33,251 bases of DNA. Origin: an uncultured Saprospiraceae bacterium. Lineage in GTDB: Bacteria; Bacteroidota; Bacteroidia; Chitinophagales; Saprospiraceae. The position numbers and the translations under genes are program-made. Below are positions 9,201 through 15,888 of the stretch, piece after piece. Numbering within the stretch: position 1 is the first letter of the stretch; the number at the start of each line of letters is the position of its first letter. The notes beneath the pieces are model-generated. The model saw only the letters and a list, made by a program, of their open reading frames with translations, did no database searches and was not told the DNA's origin. Where the stretch lies: NCBI GenBank assembly GCA_937921555.1, contig CAKZUV010000012.1, positions 1-33,251 on the forward strand, in the 5' to 3' direction.

Positions 9201-9795
9201 ACGCAGTAGTGAAACAGAAAAAGAAGTACCACTTTACAAGGTAGAAAACCAGGGACATATTCACTATGGCAAAGGAGCCTTTGTACTTTATGCTTTACAA
9301 AATTACATTGGAGAAGATAAAGTCAACACGGCCTTGCGGCAGTTCCTTGAGGAATATCGGTATCAGGAGCCGCCTTATCCAACTGCCAATGATTTTATGC
9401 GATACCTCGAACCACAAGTTCCGGATTCCCTACAACATTTAATCACTGATTGGTTTAAAGAAATCACGCTTTATGATCTTCGGCTAATGGATACTAAAAT
9501 GGAGAAATTAGAAAATGGTCAGTATAAAATTGCTTTGGATATCATTGCTAAAAAAACAAAAACAGATGGGTTAGGAAAGCCAACGGAAGTTCCTGTTAAA
9601 GATTGGGTAGATATTGGTTTTTACAAAGACCGGGAGGAAGCGGAATTACTTTTCCGGGAACGAATATTGTTTGATCAGGAAGAAATTAAATTAGAATTCA
9701 CATTAGATACGATACCTGCCCGGGCAGCCATTGATCCTTTACGATTATTGATTGATCGAATCTATGATGACAATACAAAAAATCTAAGTCTATAA
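6217..9795 (+). CDS. ABC-2 permease fused to M1-family peptidase
   Basis: A 1192-residue fusion. Residues 1-270 and about 315-592 form two ABC-2-like membrane blocks of roughly six helices each, joined by a Lys-rich linker (about 270-310). The rest, about 595-1192, is a soluble M1 (gluzincin) metallopeptidase domain. Zinc site: HEMAH at 937-941 with the third ligand E961 in MLSESFSEY. E914 in GTMPYSESFGF stands where the GxMEN glutamate of classical M1 enzymes lies. Y1017 in HYGKGAF matches the catalytic Tyr that precedes KG in LTA4 hydrolase. All key residues are therefore present, so it is probably active. The topology suggests the peptidase lies outside the cytoplasmic membrane. The ATPase at 5296-6177 is its partner. 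This architecture recurs in Bacteroidota, but its substrate is not established. Confidence 0.93.
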   Translation: MFAAFFKKELSRGLKSPMLYIFMFIVGLLVFGAVVSDSVVIGGTVGDVYKNAPSVVATYITILNVFGLLFATAFFNNAALRDYRFNFNEIMFSTPISKAGYYFGRFCGAWVLSTLVMLGIYLAFITGAAIGPAVGWIGADRMGPTPWGAFISTYFIFVVPNMFLAGTIIFALATRFKSTIVSFLGTLIIIIAYIVGLNMASDLDSQSTAAIIDIFGISTYNLDTQYFTPFEKNTINPSLSGYLLTNRILWTSVGFILLLFGYFTYSFAAKAKKVKKQKVDTKTVTNTRKLATPALTKAQDAPGNWDSFKTFFKINFLSILKSNVFIILLLFSIILLISNLWNGFDFYGLQSYPVTYKMLDEINGIATLFVIIILVFFSGELVWRDRDSHLNEVIDSTPHHSVSSLLAKTISLIFLASLLHLALMIIGILYQALLGYTNFELGLYLTDFLTGSLITFSIWAGILIFIQVLFNNKYLGYFVSVVMMFMIDFIFLALKIESKMFVIGATPKTMYSDMNGFGPGMNGHLWFSGYWMLLGGLLILLAGLFWPRGTSKRLKERWKAGRKSLDKSYYGTLGFFSVAWLAVAGFVYYNTQVLNTYDNSKTSEQKQVDYEKTFKKYQDLPKLSITDAVYNIDIYPENRKTEVVVDLGLKNKTNQVIDSLHFTVNPELNHELVISESELVFTGPEKSYLIYKLKNPILPGDSTTFSVKASYAAKGFENSVTNTNVIKNGTFFNNMSVLPAFGYAEENELSDKNKRKSYDLPERARMPELQTTCNHLCMKNYLTNGAADWVNVETFISTSEDQIAVAPGSLISEKSENGRRKYHYRSDHIAQNFYSFISAGYQVAKRKWNGIDLEVYYHDKHEVNVERMLDAVQKSLEYYTENFGPYYYKQARIIEFPRYQTFAQAFPGTMPYSESFGFIINLEDENDINVIDAVIAHEMAHQYWAHQVIGAQMQGSTMLSESFSEYSSLMVMKQTSDDLKMKDFLRHDLRRYLRGRSSETEKEVPLYKVENQGHIHYGKGAFVLYALQNYIGEDKVNTALRQFLEEYRYQEPPYPTANDFMRYLEPQVPDSLQHLITDWFKEITLYDLRLMDTKMEKLENGQYKIALDIIAKKTKTDGLGKPTEVPVKDWVDIGFYKDREEAELLFRERILFDQEEIKLEFTLDTIPARAAIDPLRLLIDRIYDDNTKNLSL

Positions 9796-10208
9796 AAAAA
9801 TCCGACTTCTGCTAAAGGCGAAGCCGGATTTCGAGATTATAATTTGATTTTAGCTAAAGGCAAAATCGAATTTTTAAACAGTACAATTTTAATTAAAAAA
9901 TTATACTATTTTTAAGATAACCCGTTCTTAGCGAAAGGCAAGATCAGATTACCAAAAGTCAGTGTAAGTGAGGTGATTTCAATGACTTTCACGGTTATAA
10001 AGAACAGTGCGTTTTTGAAATACTCCACCTAAGAGAGTACATGTCTCATCTTGAGTCAAAAGTAAAGCTTTAAACAAAAAATGATGATAATTGAATTACA
10101 TTTTCCATAAAATAAAGTTCTATGCAAGCAGTAAATGTCTTTCCCTTTTTAGAGGGAAAACTATTCCAAAACCTCCGTTAAAAACATCTTATTTAACTGT
10201 TTTGTGAC
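9794..10208 (-). ncRNA. Candidate non-coding transcript, minus strand
   Basis: No ORF of meaningful length occurs here on the minus strand; the longest ATG frames run about 12 codons. A minus-strand -7-like element (10213-10220) lies at one end and a minus-strand terminator with seven T (H1, 9798-9831) at the other. Together they would give an RNA of about 0.4 kb containing a small hairpin at 10139-10157 and all three shared-loop hairpins. It lacks the T-arm expected of tmRNA and I find no RNase P core motif. This is inference from signals at the ends. Confidence 0.3.
9798..9950. repeat. Three hairpins with a shared loop sequence
   Basis: Three consecutive inverted repeats have different stems but nearly the same 10-nt loop, NGCKAAAGGC. 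H1: arms 9798-9809 and 9820-9831, loop 9810-9819, 12 bp with one mismatch. H2: arms 9841-9851 and 9862-9872, loop 9852-9861, 11 bp with one wobble. H3: arms 9919-9929 and 9940-9950, loop 9930-9939, three mismatches on the plus strand, two of which become G-U pairs on the minus strand. H1 begins 3 bp after the upstream stop codon. On the minus strand it is followed by seven T, and H2 is followed by five T on the plus strand, so both can act as terminators. Loop conservation with changed stems suggests selection on structure. Confidence 0.75.
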
Positions 10209-10212
10209 ATGG

Positions 10213-10220
10213 CAAATATA
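10213..10220 (-). promoter_or_regulatory. Bacteroidota-type -7 element, orphan
   Basis: Reads TATATTTG on the minus strand, an exact TAnnTTTG match. A TTTC lies 17 bp upstream as an imperfect -33. It does not precede any recognisable gene and points into the gap after the ABC operon. Confidence 0.4.
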
Positions 10221-10375
10221 CAATATCTACTCTTTTAGAAAAAATATATATACAAAATGATATTTTAAGTGACAGGTGTTCGAGCGTAAAAAAATAAATA
10301 AAAACAATAATATGTTTATAGTTAAAAATATTATTATTTTCAACCGCAAATAAAAACCTTCACCTTCTATAAAAC

Positions 10376-10412
10376 AAAAAGAGTCATCAGCTTCCGGCCA
10401 ATGACTCTTTTT
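10376..10412 (-). terminator. Terminator of glyS
   Basis: Perfect 12-bp stem (AAAAAGAGTCAT with ATGACTCTTTTT), 13-nt loop, 27 bp beyond the glyS stop on the minus strand. T-runs on both strands. The AT-rich stretch between it and the orphan promoter (10221-10375) shows no gene. Confidence 0.9.
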
Positions 10413-10439
10413 TATTATCACAATTATTTGCTTCCTTAT

Positions 10440-11978
10440 CTACGAAAACAATTTCCGCATATCCACTTTTTCTTTTACAATTGCTCCTACCTTTTCCATC
10501 GGCACCCGTTCCTGGGTCAGCGTATCGCGGTCACGGATCGTCACCGTCTGATCTTCCATACTGTCAAAATCAATCGTTACGCAGAACGGCGTTCCCACCG
10601 CATCCTGCCGACGGTATAATTTCCCGATACTACCCGTATCATCGTAGTGTGTATTGAAGGAAAAACTGAGGTCTTTGTGTAGTTTTTTTGCAAGTTCTAC
10701 GATCCCCGGTTCATTCTTTTTAAGTGGCAAAACGGCACATTTAACGGGCGCAATCGCCGGATTTAATTTTAAGACATCCCGCATATTATCCGATCCCGGC
10801 ACCTGTTCTTCCACCAACGCATTACTCATCGTAGCCAAAAACATCCGGTCACAACCAATAGAAGTTTCCACGACGTAAGGAACATAATTTTCTTTGGTCT
10901 CCGCGTCAAAATACTGAATCTTCCGACCGGACAATTCCTGATGCTGCGACAAATCAAAATCTCCCCGCGAGTGAATTCCTTCTAATTCTTTGAAACCAAA
11001 AGGAAAATCAAATTCGATATCCACGGCTGCCTTGGCGTAGTGCGCCAGATTATCATGATCGTGCCAGCGCAATTTTTCTGCCGGATGTCCCAGATTTTTA
11101 TGCCATTGCATCCGCTTTTCTTTCCACTTTTCAAACCACTCATCTTGTGTTCCGGGTTTGATAAAAAACTGCATTTCCATCTGTTCAAATTCCCGCATCC
11201 GGAAAATAAACTGACGAGCTACAATTTCATTTCTGAAGGCTTTACCGATCTGCGCAATCCCAAAAGGCAATTTTTGCCGCGTCGTTTTCTGAACATTACT
11301 GAAATTGACAAAAATACCCTGTGCCGTTTCCGGACGTAAATACAACTTACCCGCTTCACCCGCAATATTTCCCAATTGCGTGGAAAACATCAGGTTGAAC
11401 TGACGGGCTTCCGTCCAGTTTTTAGAACCACTTTCCGGACAGGCTATACCATACTCTTCGATCATGGCTTTCAGGTCGCCCATGTCTTCGTTGGTCATCG
11501 CCGTGGCCAGACGCTTGGCGGTAGCCGCGTGCTTTTCCGCGTTGGCGAGTACCCGGGCATTGGTCTTCCGAAATTCCGCTTCGTCAAAAGCATCACCAAA
11601 ACGCTTCTGTGCCTTGGCAACTTCTTTATTGATCTTCGCCTCAATCTTGTCCATGTATCCTTCGATCAGCTGATCGGCTCGATACCGTTTGTTGGAATCT
11701 TTGTTGTCAATCAACGGATCATTAAAAGCATCTACGTGACCGGAGGCCTTCCAGACTTTTGGATGCATAAAAATAGCCGCGTCAATTCCGACAATATTAT
11801 CATTCATCTGTACCATGGATTTCCACCAGTACTGCTTCAGATTATTTTTTAATTCTACTCCGTAAGGACCGTAATCGTACACCGCACTGAGGCCGTCATA
11901 CACTTCACTGGATTGGTAAATAAAACCATACTCTTTACAGTGAGCTACTACTTTTTTAAATTCGTCTTGTCTATTCAT
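10440..11978 (-). CDS. glyS: Glycyl-tRNA synthetase, alpha2 type
   Basis: A 512-residue class II aminoacyl-tRNA synthetase of the single-chain dimeric type, which charges tRNA-Gly in the cytoplasm. The N-terminal segment carries SEVYDGLSAVYDYGPYG (24-40). Motif 2 runs from FRNE (248-251) through FRMREFEQME. Motif 3 is in VETSIGCDRMFLATM. The anticodon-binding domain begins near APVKCAVLPL and continues to the end. A helical insert (about 105-180) precedes the core, as in other Bacteroidota GlyRS. The ATG at 11978 is the natural start. The leader is a run of TTGTTGAATCG-type repeats rather than ordinary sequence, with no clear -7 element. A strong terminator follows, so it is transcribed alone. 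Confidence 0.96.
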   Translation of the reverse strand: MNRQDEFKKVVAHCKEYGFIYQSSEVYDGLSAVYDYGPYGVELKNNLKQYWWKSMVQMNDNIVGIDAAIFMHPKVWKASGHVDAFNDPLIDNKDSNKRYRADQLIEGYMDKIEAKINKEVAKAQKRFGDAFDEAEFRKTNARVLANAEKHAATAKRLATAMTNEDMGDLKAMIEEYGIACPESGSKNWTEARQFNLMFSTQLGNIAGEAGKLYLRPETAQGIFVNFSNVQKTTRQKLPFGIAQIGKAFRNEIVARQFIFRMREFEQMEMQFFIKPGTQDEWFEKWKEKRMQWHKNLGHPAEKLRWHDHDNLAHYAKAAVDIEFDFPFGFKELEGIHSRGDFDLSQHQELSGRKIQYFDAETKENYVPYVVETSIGCDRMFLATMSNALVEEQVPGSDNMRDVLKLNPAIAPVKCAVLPLKKNEPGIVELAKKLHKDLSFSFNTHYDDTGSIGKLYRRQDAVGTPFCVTIDFDSMEDQTVTIRDRDTLTQERVPMEKVGAIVKEKVDMRKLFS

Positions 11979-11983
11979 TTATA

Positions 11984-12042
11984 TTGTTGAGTTGTTGAAT
12001 CGTTGAGTTGTTGAATCGCTTTGCTTGTTGAATCGTTGATTT
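11984..12042. repeat. TTGTTGAATCG repeat cluster before glyS
   Basis: Tandem and partial units of the family seen after hflX, including TTGTTGAATCGCTTTGC at 12008-12024, one base from unit 2 of that array. It starts 6 bp upstream of the glyS ATG, so it makes up the glyS leader on the minus strand. Confidence 0.8.
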
Positions 12043-12066
12043 GTAATGAATAATTAAGAATTTTTT

Positions 12067-12265
12067 AATGAATAATGCACTTCTTTCGCGTTGACGAGCA
12101 TTATTCATTCTTCATTATCATATAAATTTTGAGTCGTCATGAATAATGCACTTCTCTCACGTTAACGAACATTATTCATTCTTCATTAACCAATTATTCA
12201 TTATCACATAAGTTTTGAGTCGTCATAAATAATGCACTTCTCTCACGTTGACGAGCATTATTCAT
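12067..12265. repeat. Three tandem hairpin repeats between glyS and prfC
   Basis: Three copies of an imperfect repeat, each a hairpin. Copy 1: arms AATGAATAATGC (12067-12078) and GCATTATTCATT (12098-12109), 12 bp perfect. Copy 2: arms 12139-12148 and 12170-12179. Copy 3: arms 12225-12235 and 12255-12265, with one position that is G-U on the minus strand. The loop ACTTCTYTCRCGTTRACGA is conserved and contains a nested TCG/CGA pairing. The spacing is 71 bp then 86 bp; the first spacer lacks about 15 bp between ATTCATTA-like direct repeats. The copies share the linker TTTTGAGTCGTCAT. The array fills the gap between the glyS leader and the prfC stop; no gene is visible in it. Confidence 0.85.
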
Positions 12266-12295
12266 TTTTCATTAACCAATTATTCATTACCATAA

Positions 12296-13876
12296 TTAAA
12301 ATTCAGATTTAAAATGGAACTTCACGTCCGGATAATTTTCCTGCGCCATATTCAGCGCCCAGGCAGATTCTGCGAGGAAGACTAATTTTCCATCTTTATC
12401 TTTTGCCATATCGCGGCTGCGCCGTTTTTGCATCGCTTTGAGTTGTTCCGGATTATCCGATTCCACCCAGCAAGCTTTGTGCAGCGCCACCGGTTCGTAA
12501 GTACAGGACGCGCCGTATTCGTGTTTTAAGCGGTATTGAATTACTTCAAATTGCAGGGCACCAACTGTACCAATAATCTTCCGGTTGTTTTCCGTTTTGG
12601 TAAAAAGTTGCGCTACTCCTTCATCCATCAATTGCGTTAACCCTTTGGCCAACTGTTTTGATTTCAGCGGATCGGCGTTATTGACGTACCGGAATTGCTC
12701 GGGCGAAAAACTGGGGATGCCTTTAAAATTCAGTACCTCTCCTCCTGTAACGGAATCTCCAATTTTAAAGTTTCCGCTATCGTACAATCCGATAATATCT
12801 CCGGGAAAGGCTTCGTCTACCACTTCCTTCCGGGCCGCCATAAAAGAGGTCGGGTTAGAGAATTTCATTTTCTTTTCCTGCCGCACGTGGAGGTAATTCG
12901 TATTTCGTTCGAACGTTCCAGAGCAAACCCGCAGAAACGCAATCCGGTCCCGGTGCCGTGGATCAATATTAGCGTGTATTTTAAAAACAAAACCCGAAAA
13001 CTGATCTTCCCCCGGAAGCACTACGCGCTCTTCCGTCGTACGCGGTAACGGCGAAGGAGCAATTTCCACAAAACAATCCAGCAATTCTTTTACCCCAAAA
13101 TTATTAACCGCGCTACCAAAAAATACGGGAGAAACTTCACCGTTCAGATATGCCTCGTGATCCAGTTCCGGATAAACCTCGGTAATCATATTTACCTCTT
13201 CCCGCAATTCGGCGGCCAGTTTTTCTCCGACCAGCTCGTCCAGGCGGCTATCACTCAAATCCGTAAATTCAATCACATCTTCCTTGCTCTGCTTTCCGTG
13301 GGGCGTAAATAAGTTCAGCTTTTTTTCGTAAAGATTGTAAACACCTTTGAACCGTTGTCCCATCCCAATCGGCCACGACAGCGGGGTGACGTTGATCCCC
13401 AGTTTTTGTTCTACCTCATCCAGCAAATCAAAAGCATCCTTTCCTTCCCGGTCCAGTTTATTAATAAAAACAATGATCGGCGTTTGTCTCATCCGGCAAA
13501 CTTTAACGAGTTTTTCGGTCTGCGACTCCACCCCTTTCGCCACGTCGATTACCACAATCACACTGTCCACCGCAGTCAACGTACGATAAGTATCTTCCGC
13601 AAAATCCTGGTGACCGGGCGTATCAAGAATATTTATTTTCTTATCCCGGTATTCAAAAGCCATCACGGAGGTAGCGACGGAGATTCCCCGCTGCCGCTCA
13701 ATCTCCATAAAGTCAGAGGTTGCTCCCCGCTTAATTTTATTGGATTTTACGGCCCCTGCCACCTGAATAGCTCCACCAAAAAGTAACAATTTCTCGGTCA
13801 GCGTCGTCTTACCAGCATCCGGGTGACTGACGATTCCAAACGTACGCCGTTTTTCTAATTCTTTTTTATTACTCAT
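12296..13876 (-). CDS. prfC: Peptide chain release factor 3
   Basis: A 526-residue translational GTPase (E. coli RF3 has 529) that recycles RF1/RF2 from the ribosome after termination. With numbering from the ATG at 13876: G1 HPDAGKTT (18-25), switch-I stretch with [14 protein letters not shown]3 DTPGH (85-89) and G4 NKLD (139-142). The RF3-specific C-terminal domains follow, with [15 protein letters not shown] near 445. The frame is open for seven more codons to a TTG at 13897, but that TTG is the end of a -7 promoter element (TAACTTTG), so I choose the ATG. The next gene on this strand (glyS) lies beyond the hairpin array, so the two are probably separate transcripts. Complete and intact. 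Confidence 0.96.
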   Translation of the reverse strand: MSNKKELEKRRTFGIVSHPDAGKTTLTEKLLLFGGAIQVAGAVKSNKIKRGATSDFMEIERQRGISVATSVMAFEYRDKKINILDTPGHQDFAEDTYRTLTAVDSVIVVIDVAKGVESQTEKLVKVCRMRQTPIIVFINKLDREGKDAFDLLDEVEQKLGINVTPLSWPIGMGQRFKGVYNLYEKKLNLFTPHGKQSKEDVIEFTDLSDSRLDELVGEKLAAELREEVNMITEVYPELDHEAYLNGEVSPVFFGSAVNNFGVKELLDCFVEIAPSPLPRTTEERVVLPGEDQFSGFVFKIHANIDPRHRDRIAFLRVCSGTFERNTNYLHVRQEKKMKFSNPTSFMAARKEVVDEAFPGDIIGLYDSGNFKIGDSVTGGEVLNFKGIPSFSPEQFRYVNNADPLKSKQLAKGLTQLMDEGVAQLFTKTENNRKIIGTVGALQFEVIQYRLKHEYGASCTYEPVALHKACWVESDNPEQLKAMQKRRSRDMAKDKDGKLVFLAESAWALNMAQENYPDVKFHFKSEF

Positions 13877-13894
13877 TTTTGTAATTTCAGGGGG

Positions 13895-13902
13895 CAAAGT
13901 TA
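13895..13902 (-). promoter_or_regulatory. Putative -7 element of prfC
   Basis: Minus strand reads TAACTTTG, an exact TAnnTTTG match, ending 18 bp before the ATG at 13876. No TTG is found at the ideal -33 distance, so the assignment rests on the -7 box alone. Confidence 0.5.
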
Positions 13903-14073
13903 AGGAATTTTAAGAGGATTTGACGTCTGTTCCTCAAATCTGCAACCTTCCTCCAACTTGATTGTCAATTATGTGGTACGCCTGGCCGGAGACCCCGATT
14001 TATAGGTTTTACAGTTTTTTTTATCACTATCTTCAGATCAGGTAACGATCAAAATCACCAAAAAATTAAAGTT

Positions 14074-14769
14074 ATGAAAACTATTTACTTCGCTTTTTTA
14101 CTTTGCTGTACCCTTCCGCTTTCTGCGCAATATTCCGTTTCCGGTAATTTGAAAAACAACCAGGGAGAAATTGTCGAATTCGCTAATATCGTGCTGTACG
14201 AAGTGGCGGGCGACAAACTGGTCAAAGGCGTAACCACCGATGCGTCTGGTAATTTTATTATAGAAAAAATTAAATCCGGAGAATTCTATCTCAAGGCCAT
14301 GATGCTGGGTTATACCGATTTTCAGTCGGAAGTCTTTACGCTGAACGAAAATAATACCAGTCATAAAGTCGATCTGGCCATCGAACCCGAAGCACAAACC
14401 CTCGACGCCGTAGAAGTGGTAGCCAAAGTTCCACTGCTCGAACAAAGAGCGGACCGGATGGTCGTCAACGTCGCCAAGAGTCTGACCAGCGTGAGTGGTA
14501 GTTTGATGGAAATCATGAAAAAAGTGCCGGGCATGCTGGTTGTCAACGGAAGACTCAGTATGGCGGGAAACGGTAATCCTACGATTCTGATCGATGGCAG
14601 AACCACACAGTATATGGACATTCAGTCGATGCTCCGTGAAATGCCGGGTGATAATATTGAACGAATCGAAGTGATTCATCAGCCGGGTGCCGAATTTGAG
14701 GCCAGCGGAAACGGCCCGATCATTAATAGTGCCCAGGAAGAGGTAAACCGGGCCAGTGAGGGGAACTGA
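14074..14769 (+). CDS. Truncated TonB-receptor-like protein (plug only)
   Basis: A 231-residue exported protein. Signal peptide MKTIYFAFLLCCTLPLSAQ (1-19). A carboxypeptidase-regulatory-like beta domain spans about 20-105 (SGNLKNNQGEIVEFANIVLY; TTDASGNFIIEKIKSGEFYL). A TonB-receptor plug-like domain spans about 112-220 (MKKVPGMLVVNGRLSMAGNGNPTILIDGR; IERIEVIHQPGAEF). Receptors of this class normally continue into a 500-600 residue outer-membrane barrel; here the frame stops after GPIINSAQEEVNRASEGN, and a terminator follows 25 bp later. No barrel remains in any frame before the next gene. It is either a deletion remnant joined to new sequence or a stand-alone periplasmic plug. The ORF is intact with sensible codon use up to the junction near residue 219. 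Confidence 0.8.
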   Translation: MKTIYFAFLLCCTLPLSAQYSVSGNLKNNQGEIVEFANIVLYEVAGDKLVKGVTTDASGNFIIEKIKSGEFYLKAMMLGYTDFQSEVFTLNENNTSHKVDLAIEPEAQTLDAVEVVAKVPLLEQRADRMVVNVAKSLTSVSGSLMEIMKKVPGMLVVNGRLSMAGNGNPTILIDGRTTQYMDIQSMLREMPGDNIERIEVIHQPGAEFEASGNGPIINSAQEEVNRASEGN

Positions 14770-14793
14770 TCCTGACTTCGTAAAAACATTTGT

Positions 14794-14823
14794 AATAGCG
14801 CTTCGTTTTCGGAGGGCTATTTT
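14794..14823 (+). terminator. Terminator after plug-only gene
   Basis: Stem AATAGCGCTTCG with CGGAGGGCTATT (one G-G mismatch, one G-U pair), TTTT loop and eight T following. Placed 25 bp after the stop. Confidence 0.85.
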
Positions 14824-14951
14824 TTTTCTAAAACTTATTGATTTATGATTCAGTAATTCTTTAACAAGACTTACTTTTTAAATATTTTTGTGCGTCGGGA
14901 ATATTTTTTTGGATTTGGCCCAAAATTTGAAAACTAGCTAATCGTCCATAA

Positions 14952-14985
14952 GATTTCCCCCTCCCCCCTCCGGACAGATTCCCCC
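14952..14985. other. C-rich tract in leader of T9SS gene
   Basis: Runs of five, six and five C separated by single T or a short spacer, within AT-rich DNA. The minus strand has matching G-runs able in principle to form a G-quadruplex. A TATTTTTG (-7-like) at 14883-14890 would place the tract inside the untranslated leader of the next gene. Confidence 0.5.
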
Positions 14986-15058
14986 TTACTAACAAGATTT
15001 CTATTATTTTTTTCAAATAAAATACTGGCCAGGTCCAGTTTTAAATTAATTCACACAT

Positions 15059-15712
15059 ATGAAATTCATTTTTACAAAAAAAACTTTAGGGAAGATCAAA
15101 AATTGCTTTTCAATCATGGCGCTGAGCTTTTTATTTGTGGGTACCGCACAAGCAGACATCGTTGAATTCAATACCGAAGCCAATGCTTGTAATGCAATTC
15201 TTAGCTGGGTAAGCGATGGTGATTCGGACATCAGTTCGTACGAAGTTCAGAAGAGTCTGAATGGAATCAACTTTTCTACCATTACTACCATCCGTAGAGT
15301 AACGTCCAATAATTACGAATACACTACCCGTCAAACGGAGGATCGGGCACATTACCGAATTGTTGAAAATCATACCAGTACTTTTCCAACTGCTTCTGCG
15401 GTGAAAGTTTTGAAGACAAACTGTAACACTGGAATTATTGATGCTCCGGCTATCGGTTTTTATCCTAACCCGCTGATGGCTTCTATCGGTGGTGATTTAC
15501 ATATTACTTTAGAAAACGAAGGAGCAAAAATGCTTAGCATTCAAATTACAGATATTACCGGTCGGGTAATTTTAAAGCAGGAAAACGAACTGCACCAGGG
15601 TCTTAATCAGATTGATATGAATGTCAACGAACTAACCGTAGGTAGCTACCTGATTGTTACTTCTGCCGACGGCGCAGCACCTAAAGCAACTCGTTTTATC
15701 GTTCAGAAATAA
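15059..15712 (+). CDS. Small secreted protein with T9SS sorting domain
   Basis: A 217-residue exported protein. The N-terminus has a basic region and hydrophobic core (FSIMALSFLFVGTAQA) with a likely cleavage after AQA (about residue 33). Residues about 35-120 look like one fibronectin III-type beta sandwich (ILSWVSDGDSDISSYEVQKS; YEYTTRQTEDRAHYRIVEN). The C-terminal ~80 residues are a type A T9SS sorting domain: opening FYPNPL, ITDITGRVILKQE in the middle, and the ending LTVGSYLIVTSADG then TRFIVQK. The family is exported by the Sec pathway, then moved across the outer membrane by T9SS and anchored or released. The binding or catalytic role is unknown. It stands alone with its own terminator. 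Confidence 0.88.
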   Translation: MKFIFTKKTLGKIKNCFSIMALSFLFVGTAQADIVEFNTEANACNAILSWVSDGDSDISSYEVQKSLNGINFSTITTIRRVTSNNYEYTTRQTEDRAHYRIVENHTSTFPTASAVKVLKTNCNTGIIDAPAIGFYPNPLMASIGGDLHITLENEGAKMLSIQITDITGRVILKQENELHQGLNQIDMNVNELTVGSYLIVTSADGAAPKATRFIVQK

Positions 15713-15752
15713 ATCTTTTCCGGAAAACTTTTTAAAATTGTTTTCAGGCAAC

Positions 15753-15783
15753 AAGCGAGATCGTCTACCGGACGGTCTCGCTT
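15753..15783 (+). terminator. Terminator after T9SS gene
   Basis: AAGCGAGATCGTC pairs with GACGGTCTCGCTT (one mismatch) around a 5-nt loop, and the T-run continues to 15787; 40 bp after the stop. Confidence 0.93.
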
Positions 15784-15888
15784 TTTTTCTTACCAAACAA
15801 ACGTTAAAGCATCTGATAACCGGCCAGCATCTCAGATTTATTTACGGGCAAAATTAAACCTATCTACTCCATTCACTGTTTTAAAATC

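Noticed and set aside
10261-10290. tRNA-like GTTCGAGC
   Set aside because: No acceptor stem or anticodon arm can be drawn around it.
9960-10375. tmRNA, 6S RNA or RNase P RNA
   Set aside because: No T-arm, tag frame, or conserved RNase P core motifs found by eye; left only as an unclassified ncRNA candidate.
10227-10421. 64-codon minus-strand ORF
   Set aside because: Overlaps the glyS terminator and is AT-rich low-complexity sequence.
11040-11852. Plus-strand ORFs of 99 and 158 codons
   Set aside because: Antisense shadows of glyS.
12067-12265. CRISPR array or tRNA cluster
   Set aside because: Intervals between copies are themselves repeated and AT-rich; no cloverleaf or T-arm sequence.
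14098-14679. 193-codon minus-strand ORF
   Set aside because: Antisense to the plug-only gene, whose signal peptide and domains are clear; composition is not protein-like.
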